Position numbers and translations under genes: made by a program. From Rhodospirillaceae bacterium (GTDB taxonomy: Bacteria; Pseudomonadota; Alphaproteobacteria; MPNO01; UBA2964): a DNA stretch of 64,000 nucleotides. The stretch spans positions 744,001-808,000 of the forward strand of contig PBIN01000015.1 of the NCBI GenBank assembly GCA_002720855.1, given 5' to 3'. The notes under the pieces are model-generated. The model did no database searches. It saw nothing but the letters and a program-made list of their open reading frames with translations, and was not told the origin of the DNA. Every line of letters starts with the position of its first letter. The stretch's first letter is position 1. Shown here piece after piece: positions 57,589 through 64,000 of the stretch.

Positions 57589-58857
57589 ATGAAAGTAATT
57601 ATCTGCGGTCTTGGGTATGTCGGCGTAACCGCGGCAGCCTGTCTCATAAAGGATGGTCATCAGGTCGTTGGAATTGATGTCAACGAGGCCAAGGTGGCCG
57701 ACGTTGCGGCAGGCCGATCGCCAGTGTCCGAACCTGGCGTTGGCGATCTTCTTCAACAGGGTGTAACGGAAGGCAGGCTGGAGACGTCAACGTCGGTAAC
57801 AGATCATTTGGCGACCGCAGACATGACTCTTATATGTGTTGGCACGCCATCCGATGCGTCGGGCAATCTCGAACTTGGCTATATTCTCGCCGTAACGCAG
57901 GAAATTGGCGCTGCAATTGCTGCGATGGAAGAACGTGCCGAGCCGCCGCTTATTGTGTACCGAAGTACAATGCCGCCCGGAACAATGGAAAACACGATTA
58001 TACCGGCGCTAACGGATCTTGCCGGACCTCCAGGCGGGAAATACGAGATCGCCTTTAATCCTGAATTTCTTCGGGAATCAACAGCAATTGCTGATTACTA
58101 CGCGCCAGCCAAGATCGTCATCGGTGAACGTGAGCCCGGGTTGTCTCAACAGTTGCGCGGACTATACGCGGATATCGATGCACCGATTTTCGAAATGGAA
58201 TTTACCGCCGCCGAAATGGTCAAGCTGACGGATAATTCGTTCCACGCGCTCAAGGTGGCCTTCGCCAATGAGATTGGCCGCATCGCGCTCGATTTGTCGG
58301 TTGATCCGCAGAATGTAATAGACGCATTTTTGGCCGACACGCGTCTCAACATTTCTCCCGCCTACTTTCGACCGGGCGGCCCATTTGGCGGATCGTGCTT
58401 GCCGAAAGATCTACGCGCTGTAAACGCGCTTGCGAGTTCGCGTGGAATTCAAATTCCGGTAATTGCGTCAGCGTTGCCGTCGAATGCCGCCCATAAATCA
58501 TTTCTGGCCGATCGCGTTATGCAGCAGGCTTCTCCGGGGGATACGATTTTGCTGCTGGGTCTTTCCTTTAAATCAGACACTGATGATTTACGGGAAAGTC
58601 CTTTAATTGATCTAGCGGAGACCTTGATTGGAAAAGGGATTGATCTTCGCATCTTTGATCCCGACCTCAAGGGACGAACTCTCATCGGCGCCAACTTAAG
58701 ATTTGTCGAGGAGCATCTACCGCATTTATCCCGCCTGCTGGTTGAAGACATCAGCGACGTTGAGGCACCGGCGCTGGTCATTATCGGAAAGCCCATGAAG
58801 GCGGTAACCGAAAGGCTTGATCCATCACTTTCGGTAATCAACCTTTCCCTGTTGTAA
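57589..58857 (+). CDS. Nucleotide-sugar dehydrogenase (AlgD-like)
   Basis: A 422-residue NAD-dependent UDP-/GDP-sugar 6-dehydrogenase. It reads closest to AlgD (GDP-mannose 6-dehydrogenase): MKVIICGLGYVGVTAAACLI, EPGVGDLLQQGVTEGRL, ICVGTPSDASGNLELGYI, NPEFLRESTAIADYY, the catalytic Cys in GPFGGSCLPKDLRAVNAL, and LLGLSFKSDTDDLRESPLID. It would supply a uronate donor (GDP-mannuronate or UDP-glucuronate). This naming rests on remembered motif similarity. ATG 57589 with GCGAGG before it is chosen over TTG 57583. Confidence 0.88.
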   Translation: MKVIICGLGYVGVTAAACLIKDGHQVVGIDVNEAKVADVAAGRSPVSEPGVGDLLQQGVTEGRLETSTSVTDHLATADMTLICVGTPSDASGNLELGYILAVTQEIGAAIAAMEERAEPPLIVYRSTMPPGTMENTIIPALTDLAGPPGGKYEIAFNPEFLRESTAIADYYAPAKIVIGEREPGLSQQLRGLYADIDAPIFEMEFTAAEMVKLTDNSFHALKVAFANEIGRIALDLSVDPQNVIDAFLADTRLNISPAYFRPGGPFGGSCLPKDLRAVNALASSRGIQIPVIASALPSNAAHKSFLADRVMQQASPGDTILLLGLSFKSDTDDLRESPLIDLAETLIGKGIDLRIFDPDLKGRTLIGANLRFVEEHLPHLSRLLVEDISDVEAPALVIIGKPMKAVTERLDPSLSVINLSLL

Positions 58858-58869
58858 AAGATCACCACA

Positions 58870-60189
58870 ATGGCAAAAAACCCGACACCGGCATCAGGTA
58901 ATTTGCCTGGCGATATGCAGGTTGAACCCGCGCCGCGCAAATTTGCCATTGCTATCGCCTATTCGCGCACCCCACTACCGATGACACGCGCCGATCAGAT
59001 GACGGTGGCCCATTTAATTTCGTTTCTATCAGCGCGCGGTCACGGAGTTGATCTTTACGGCCTTGATACCGGCGAGCCAATGACAGACGAACAGGATGCC
59101 TGGCTTAAAGAACACTGTCGCAAAGTCGATTTAAAACCACATGGCGTCTTCAGAAGTGCAATCGGCGCTCTTCGTGGATTATTCAAGGGTTATCCGCTTC
59201 AGGTTGGCTGGTTTCTGAATGGTGCACAGAGCGCCGCAATTGCAGAAGGGCTCGCAGACGTGGATCTTGCTTATAGCTACTATATCCGGAGTGCTGAGAC
59301 CATGCGTGCGGTGTATCCCACCAAGCCAAGTTTTGTAGCAATGCAGCTATCGCAATCGCTCAATACGCGGCGCATGGTGGCGCATTATCGCAATCTCAAG
59401 GAAAAGCTCCTTTATGCAGTCGAGAGCCGTCTGGTCCGTAGTTATGAAGCGCGCGTCTGGCGCGATTTCTCCAGGACGGTTTTGATCGGTGAACAGGACG
59501 TCGCGGAAATCCGGGCGATTTGCCGGGAAAAGAATTTACCCGAAATAGACAACGTATTCTTTGGACCCCACGGAACAGATATTTCACGTTTCGCACCGCG
59601 GGAAGAAGTTTCACCCGTACCATGTTCGCTGGTCTTTAATGGTGTCTTGCGCACCTACACCAATGTTCATGCAATTACCTGGTTCGCTGAGTTTGTATGG
59701 CCCTTGGTCAAAGAGGCGGAACCGGATGCAACTCTGATGATTGTTGGACGAGACCCCCGGCCTGAGGTAGTTGCGCTTGGTGAAATGGACGGGGTTACCG
59801 TCACTGGCGAAGTTGAAAATCCGGCTGACTATATTTCGCGGGCGGCGATTTGTATCGATCCGGTTCAGGCTGGCGCCGGCATGCAAAACAAGATGGTGGA
59901 ATTTATGGCGATGGGAAAACCCATCGTTGCCACCACCGTTGCAAATGAGGGTATTGGGGCACAGCCGGGGGATCATGTAATTCTGGCAGATGAGCCCGAT
60001 GAAATGGCGAAAGAAATTCTGGCCCTGTTTTCTGATCCGGCCCGTGCTGCGGCTGTCGGGTCCGCCGCGCGCAAATTTGTCGAACAACACTGGACCTGGG
60101 AAGCCCATTTCCTGCGACTGGAAGAAGAGATGTTGATGGCGATCGACGAACTGGCCGATAAAAATGAGCCCTCTGCGATCAGTGATTGA
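58870..60189 (+). CDS. GT4-like glycosyltransferase
   Basis: A 439-residue GT-B protein. SRTPLPMTRADQMTVAHLIS and FLSARGHGVDLYGL in the N-half, CSLVFNGVLRTYTNVHAITW in the middle, and the C-terminal GAGMQNKMVEFMAMGKPIVA followed by TTVANEGIGA. The pattern recalls the sugar transferases of PEP-CTERM/EpsH-type exopolysaccharide systems (TIGR03087-like), from memory only. There is no clear ribosome site before ATG 58870, 12 bases after the dehydrogenase stop. It is the last gene of the polysaccharide run. Confidence 0.88.
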   Translation: MAKNPTPASGNLPGDMQVEPAPRKFAIAIAYSRTPLPMTRADQMTVAHLISFLSARGHGVDLYGLDTGEPMTDEQDAWLKEHCRKVDLKPHGVFRSAIGALRGLFKGYPLQVGWFLNGAQSAAIAEGLADVDLAYSYYIRSAETMRAVYPTKPSFVAMQLSQSLNTRRMVAHYRNLKEKLLYAVESRLVRSYEARVWRDFSRTVLIGEQDVAEIRAICREKNLPEIDNVFFGPHGTDISRFAPREEVSPVPCSLVFNGVLRTYTNVHAITWFAEFVWPLVKEAEPDATLMIVGRDPRPEVVALGEMDGVTVTGEVENPADYISRAAICIDPVQAGAGMQNKMVEFMAMGKPIVATTVANEGIGAQPGDHVILADEPDEMAKEILALFSDPARAAAVGSAARKFVEQHWTWEAHFLRLEEEMLMAIDELADKNEPSAISD

Positions 60190-60365
60190 TTCGGGATCAT
60201 CACTGTGGATAACCATTATTGTGGGGATAACGAAAAATAAGTAACAATATCAATTAGTTATTTTACGCATCATTATTCAAAACCTGTGGATAATTTGGGA
60301 AAAGAAAGGGTTTCTGATTGTTGTTGAAAGTGATCAAAATGGAACTTCCCTAAGTGAAGTTCGCT
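60190..60365. other. DnaA-box/IHF cluster, origin-like intergenic region
   Basis: Two perfect copies of the DnaA box (TGTGGATAA, the complement of TTATCCACA) lie at 60204-60212 and 60285-60293. TGGGGATAA, one mismatch away, lies at 60222-60230, in the same orientation. Between them a perfect IHF consensus (WATCAANNNNTTR) reads TATCAATTAGTTA at 60248-60260. 39 of 50 bases at 60231-60280 are A or T. A GANTC is at 60188. There is no gene in this gap. It looks like an origin or a DnaA-controlled promoter of the dcd gene. Which one is not decided. Confidence 0.7.
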
Positions 60366-61523
60366 ATGAATGAACAGAGCCAACCATTGAGTATCGACGC
60401 GAATAGTACACGACGCGATACCGGCGTTTTGCCATATCAGTCTTTAACGGCACTAATTCGGGACGGCGAAATAATTGCCGACCCGCCAATTGTTTCCCAA
60501 CAGGTTCAACCCGCGAGCATCGATCTGAGGCTTGGTACAACGGCATATCGTATGCGGGCCAGCTTTCTCCCCGGACCCGAGCGCACGGTCGAGGAGCAAA
60601 TCACAAATTTTGGATTGCACGAGATTGACCTTACCGGAGGTGCGTTGCTTGAAACCGGTTGTGTTTATCTGGTGCCACTCTTGGAGTCGCTTGCGCTGAG
60701 CGATGGTCTTTCAGGTGTAGCCAATCCAAAAAGCTCGACCGGTCGCCTTGACGTATTTACGCGCCTCATTACCGACCAGGCACCGGATTTCGATATTGTG
60801 ACCCGGGGTTATCGCGGGCCGCTTTACGCTGAGATATTTCCCCGGACGTTCAGTGTTATCGCCAGAACCGGAACCCGGCTCAACCAGCTGCGCCTGAGTC
60901 GTGGGACTCCCGATGTACGGGAATCAGAATTGAAGCGTCTCATGCAAGACCAGCCGGTCCTGGATCGCGATCTAACGGAGCGGGAAACGAGCACCTTATT
61001 TCGCGGCGTACCACTTTCTGTGGATCTTGCCGGCGTTGGCGACACTGATCTGGTCGGATTTAAAGCCAAACCCCATGCTCCATTAATCGATATTGATAAA
61101 GTAGGTCACTATGATCCAATCGAATATTGGGACCCTATCTATCGCGATGATGACCGTAGCGTCATCTTGAATCCCGAAGAGTTCTATATATTAGCGTCGA
61201 AGGAGGCGGTTTCCGTACCCGTCGACCATGCCGCCGAGATGGTTCCTTATGATGCGTTTACCGGGGAATTTCGTGCTCACTATGCGGGTTTCTTTGATCC
61301 CGGTTTTGGGCATGCTGATGTTGATGCAGCGGGAACACGCGCCGTTCTGGAAGTGCGATCCTACGGCGTGCCGTTTATAATAGAGGATGGTCAGCTTGTC
61401 GGCCGTTTAAAATACGAGCATTTGACGGACATCCCAGATCAACTGTATGGCGCGGAATCCGGTTCTTCTTATCAGCGCCAAACATTGGCGCTGAGCAAGC
61501 ATTTCCGGCCGTGGGCCACTTGA
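60366..61523 (+). CDS. dcd: dCTP deaminase (two-domain, alphaproteobacterial type)
   Basis: A 385-residue protein resembling two dCTP-deaminase/dUTPase-fold units in tandem. The first shows VSQQVQPASIDLRLG and ANPKSSTGRLDVFTRLI with the S-S-x-G-R motif. The second carries PVDHAAEMVPYDAFTGEFRA and HYAGFFDPGFG. It makes dUTP from dCTP, supplying dUMP via dut (1558). The double length is the alphaproteobacterial form. ATG 60366 is chosen over an upstream GTG at 60354. It follows the DnaA-box/IHF region. Confidence 0.9.
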   Translation: MNEQSQPLSIDANSTRRDTGVLPYQSLTALIRDGEIIADPPIVSQQVQPASIDLRLGTTAYRMRASFLPGPERTVEEQITNFGLHEIDLTGGALLETGCVYLVPLLESLALSDGLSGVANPKSSTGRLDVFTRLITDQAPDFDIVTRGYRGPLYAEIFPRTFSVIARTGTRLNQLRLSRGTPDVRESELKRLMQDQPVLDRDLTERETSTLFRGVPLSVDLAGVGDTDLVGFKAKPHAPLIDIDKVGHYDPIEYWDPIYRDDDRSVILNPEEFYILASKEAVSVPVDHAAEMVPYDAFTGEFRAHYAGFFDPGFGHADVDAAGTRAVLEVRSYGVPFIIEDGQLVGRLKYEHLTDIPDQLYGAESGSSYQRQTLALSKHFRPWAT

Positions 61524-61588
61524 TGGCACCTTGCTATACGCTGTTCTCGCTTGAACTGGCTGCACATTTATTGAATTTATAGGGCGTC

Positions 61589-62164
61589 ATGGACCTTAAA
61601 TCATATTTTGATCGGGAATTTGCCGAGCACGAAACTGTCGTGCAGGCGACATATGACGCATTGCAAGGTCCGTTTATGACGCTTTGTGAAGTTGCGGAGA
61701 ATACGCTCAACACCGGCGGCAAGATCATGTTCTTCGGCAATGGCGGTAGCGCCGCCGACGCGCAACATCTCGCGGCGGAACTGGTCGTCCGATACAAAAT
61801 CAACCGCGCTCCATTGGCGGGTATCGCTTTGACGACGGACAGTTCTACGGTTACCGCAGGCGGCAATGACTTCGGATTTGATTCAATTTTTGAATCACAG
61901 ATTAGGGCCTTGGGCAGGGAAGGTGATTTGGCGATCGGCATCACGACGTCAGGCAATAGCCCCAACGTGGTGAAGGCTCTCCAGGCGGCAAAAGAAATCG
62001 GTACGATACCGGCGGCGTTTTCAGGGAATGATGGTGGCAAACTCGTCGGGTTGGCGGACCCTCTACTAATTATTCCCTCCAATGTGACGGGTCGCATTCA
62101 GGAAATGCATATTATGCTGGGTCATATGTTGTGTGATGTCCTGGAGCAACGGTGCGGCAAATGA
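61589..62164 (+). CDS. gmhA: Sedoheptulose-7-phosphate isomerase
   Basis: A 191-residue SIS-domain isomerase making D-glycero-D-manno-heptose 7-phosphate, the first step to ADP-heptose for LPS core. Motifs: KIMFFGNGGSAADAQHLAAE (SIS active site), TTDSSTVTAGGNDFGFD, and LAIGITTSGNSPNVVKAL, and a C-terminal EMHIMLGHMLCDVLE with the catalytic His. It overlaps hldE by ATGA. Confidence 0.95.
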   Translation: MDLKSYFDREFAEHETVVQATYDALQGPFMTLCEVAENTLNTGGKIMFFGNGGSAADAQHLAAELVVRYKINRAPLAGIALTTDSSTVTAGGNDFGFDSIFESQIRALGREGDLAIGITTSGNSPNVVKALQAAKEIGTIPAAFSGNDGGKLVGLADPLLIIPSNVTGRIQEMHIMLGHMLCDVLEQRCGK

Positions 62165-63624
62165 GTACGAGCGGGCAATTCCTCGATTTGATTGATAAGC
62201 TGGGGCAGGCTCGCGTGTTGTGTGTTGGCGATGTTATGCTTGATCGTTTTGTTTACGGTGACGTGTCGCGCATTTCGCCCGAAGCACCGGTGCCCGTCTG
62301 CAGAGTTGTCGACGAAAATGCGATGATTGGTGGCGCCGGGAATGTCGCACGGAATCTGGCAGCACTCGGAGCCTTCGTTGATTTTATAAGTGTCGTTGGG
62401 GCGGACAAAGCCGCCGGAGAAATTGGCAATCTGATCGGTGATAACGAGCGGATAAATGCAGAATTCATCGAGGACACCGGGCGCCAGACAACGATTAAGG
62501 AACGTTTTGTCGCAGGACCCCAACAGTTACTAAGGGTTGATCGTGAGGAAACAGCAGATATTGGCGCTGAAATCAGTGCTTCACTTGTCAAATACGTAAC
62601 GGCAGCGCTTCCGGACGCCGGTGCGTTAATTCTTTCTGATTACGGTAAGGGGGTTTTGTCTGCGGGATGCATCATAGAACTGATTGGTGCAGCCAAGGAT
62701 GCAAACTGTCCCGTTATTGTCGATCCAAAAGGAGATGACTACAGGCGCTACAGCGGTGCGACGCTGATCACGCCAAACCGTCGCGAACTTTGTGAGGCCA
62801 GTCGCAAGGAAATTTTCGATGACGATAGCGCTGCGGCGGCAGCGAAATTCATTGCCAATGAATATGGAATCGAAAATGTATTAGTTACCCGCAGCGCGGA
62901 CGGTATGACATTGGTTTCCCGCTCCGATGTTGATCACCTGCCGGCGGAAGCGCGCGAAGTGTTCGATGTTTCGGGCGCCGGCGATACTGTCGTCGCTACC
63001 CTTGCGGCAGTATTGGCAGCGGGTGGTGAGCTGCTAGACGCGGCGAGACTGGCGAATGTTGCCGCCGGTATCGTCGTTGGAAAGACGGGCACGGCAATTG
63101 TTGGTGCGACGGAAATCGTTGAATCGTTGCAGCGTCAGGATTTGGTAAATTCCAGTGTACTCAAAGTCATGTCTTTAGAGGCGGCACAGACACAGATATC
63201 TCTATGGCGTGAACGCGGCGACCGCATAGGTTTTACAAATGGTTGCTTTGATTTGATTCATCCTGGACACGTTGCCATTTTGACGAAATCACGTGCCGCC
63301 TGTGATCGCCTTGTGGTTGGGCTCAATACTGATGCGTCTGTTAGGCGGCTCAAGGGCGAGACCCGCCCGGTTCAAAATGAAGCGGCACGCGCCTCTGTCA
63401 TGGCATCGTTGGCGTGTGTTGATCTTGTTGTCTTGTTTAGTGAAGACACACCGGTCGAATTAATAGAGACGCTACGCCCGGACGTTTTGGCCAAAGGTGC
63501 CGATTATACGGTCGATAAAGTTGTTGGCGCGGAATTTGTCCAGTCCTATGGCGGGGAAATCCTGCTGGTTGATTTAGAAGAGGGCCATAGCACGACCGGT
63601 ACCATCGAACGGATGGGGGAATAA
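62161..63624 (+). CDS. hldE: Bifunctional heptose-7-phosphate kinase/heptose-1-phosphate adenylyltransferase
   Basis: A 487-residue fusion. The PfkB-type kinase half has VLCVGDVMLDRFVYGDVSRI, GGAGNVARNLAALGA, and the catalytic DVSGAGDTVVATLAAVLA. The cytidylyltransferase-fold half starts about residue 355 with RIGFTNGCFDLIHPGHVAIL (HxGH) and LVVGLNTDASVRRLKG. Together they produce ADP-heptose with GmhB (not in the window). ATG 62161 overlaps gmhA (ATGA). It converges with mmcB after 10 bases. Confidence 0.96.
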   Translation: MSTSGQFLDLIDKLGQARVLCVGDVMLDRFVYGDVSRISPEAPVPVCRVVDENAMIGGAGNVARNLAALGAFVDFISVVGADKAAGEIGNLIGDNERINAEFIEDTGRQTTIKERFVAGPQQLLRVDREETADIGAEISASLVKYVTAALPDAGALILSDYGKGVLSAGCIIELIGAAKDANCPVIVDPKGDDYRRYSGATLITPNRRELCEASRKEIFDDDSAAAAAKFIANEYGIENVLVTRSADGMTLVSRSDVDHLPAEAREVFDVSGAGDTVVATLAAVLAAGGELLDAARLANVAAGIVVGKTGTAIVGATEIVESLQRQDLVNSSVLKVMSLEAAQTQISLWRERGDRIGFTNGCFDLIHPGHVAILTKSRAACDRLVVGLNTDASVRRLKGETRPVQNEAARASVMASLACVDLVVLFSEDTPVELIETLRPDVLAKGADYTVDKVVGAEFVQSYGGEILLVDLEEGHSTTGTIERMGE

Positions 63625-63634
63625 TGTTCCCGAT

Positions 63635-64000
63635 TCAGGGACGAGGGTCTGAAAGGCGTTGAAGACGTTCGCTTGCCGTCAGCGCGAATCGCTGTAGCTG
63701 ATGCCGGCGTCTGGTCGCGTTAAGAGATCGTTCAGGTGCATCACGCTCAATAACCGCTGCAAATGAGTCAGCGACAATGATGCCACAATCATCCGGCAGA
63801 ATATCGGTGGGAAAATGATCCGGCACAGCAAAATAAAAGCGGTCACAATAGGGTAAATATTCCGGCCATTTTGCGTCGCTGCGAAAATCCTGCACTGAAC
63901 TTTTAACCTCGATAATTGAAAATTCACCTCCGCTGCCAAGGGCCATAACGTCGACCCGACGACCATTTGGCAGGCGAAACTCGGTTACGCATCCATATCC
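63635..64000 (-). CDS. mmcB: MmcB-family DNA repair protein (partial)
   Basis: The frame is open to the right edge, giving the last 121 residues: VTEFRLPNGRRVDVMALG, then EFSIIEVKSSVQDFRSDAKW and PEYLPYCDRFYFAVP, ending in a basic helical tail. The E-x-K (IIEVKSS) and upstream D of VDVMALG look like a PD-(D/E)xK nuclease-like core. MmcB takes part in SOS-related DNA damage tolerance in Caulobacter. The 5' end lies outside the window, and an ATG at 63946 is internal. Confidence 0.85.
   Translation of the reverse strand, partial: GYGCVTEFRLPNGRRVDVMALGSGGEFSIIEVKSSVQDFRSDAKWPEYLPYCDRFYFAVPDHFPTDILPDDCGIIVADSFAAVIERDAPERSLNATRRRHQLQRFALTASERLQRLSDPRP

Noticed and set aside
26838-60189. Exosortase/PEP-CTERM system
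   Set aside because: Some genes resemble families linked to such systems, but no exosortase-like membrane protein or PEP-CTERM sorting signal was seen in the window.
60181-60204. Short inverted repeat AGTGAT...ATCACT at the end of the GT gene
   Set aside because: The stem has a bulged base and no T run follows, so it was not called a terminator.
59611-60216. 201-codon minus-strand open frame opposite the last glycosyltransferase
   Set aside because: Antisense to a conserved GT4 region, and its start would sit inside the DnaA-box region. No family pattern.

Overview
The window comes from an alphaproteobacterial chromosome of moderate GC content. The evidence is the gene set and its order: ubiE-ubiB-coaBC-dut-moeB running one way, mutM-echA-rpsT-dnaA-dnaN-recF-gyrB running the other, a RegB/RegA redox two-component pair, a two-module dCTP deaminase, and an MmcB-type DNA repair protein at the right edge. 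The arrangement resembles Rhodospirillales/Sneathiellales-like marine alphaproteobacteria. The exact order is inference.

Layout. (1) 1-7046, minus strand: ubiquinone (ubiE, ubiB), coenzyme A (coaBC), dUTPase (dut), a MoeB/ThiF-like E1 enzyme and a DsrE-like protein. One plus-strand secreted-protein gene (3508-4648) broken by a frameshift lies among them, separated from ubiB by a bidirectional terminator. (2) 7132-16437, plus strand: mutM, a small exported protein, enoyl-CoA hydratase, rpsT, then the replication block dnaA-dnaN-recF-gyrB, with an AT-rich, repeat-bearing, GANTC-rich region before dnaA. (3) 16447-26822: a mixed housekeeping block (GNAT acetyltransferase, class A PBP, EamA transporter, UPF0260 protein, SCO1-like protein, ankyrin protein, divergent CobD-like protein, flavodoxin-fold reductase, ABC-2 exporter, RegB/RegA). 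(4) 26838-60189: a long surface-polysaccharide locus. It holds an HprK-like kinase, a PqqD-like protein, a polyprenyl glycosylphosphotransferase, two Wzy-like proteins (one interrupted by a stop codon), a Wzx-like flippase, at least six glycosyltransferases, three methyltransferases, two AsnB-type amidotransferases, nucleotide-sugar enzymes (UXS-like decarboxylase, AlgD-like dehydrogenase), a heparinase II/III-family protein and a bi-domain oxidoreductase. It also holds a BTLCP (LapG-like) protease divergent from a Cache-PAS-degenerate HD-GYP sensor. (5) 60190-64000: an intergenic region with two perfect DnaA boxes, one near-perfect box and an IHF consensus, then dcd, gmhA, hldE and a partial mmcB.

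How it works together. The polysaccharide genes can supply sugar nucleotides, start a lipid-linked unit, extend, decorate, flip and polymerise it. gmhA, hldE and the GT9 and GT2 transferases point to heptose-containing LPS core. One end of the locus (about 28.0-30.6 kb) looks decayed: only the last ~114 residues of a tyrosine kinase/co-polymerase remain, and the adjacent O-antigen polymerase/ligase carries an in-frame TAG. No Wza-type exporter or intact co-polymerase is present in the window.

Most notable observations: the DnaA-box/IHF cluster about 50 kb from dnaA, the LapG-like protease paired with a sensor whose HD-GYP metal ligands are lost, the decayed polysaccharide export/polymerisation genes, and the divergent CobD-like protein lacking canonical motifs.
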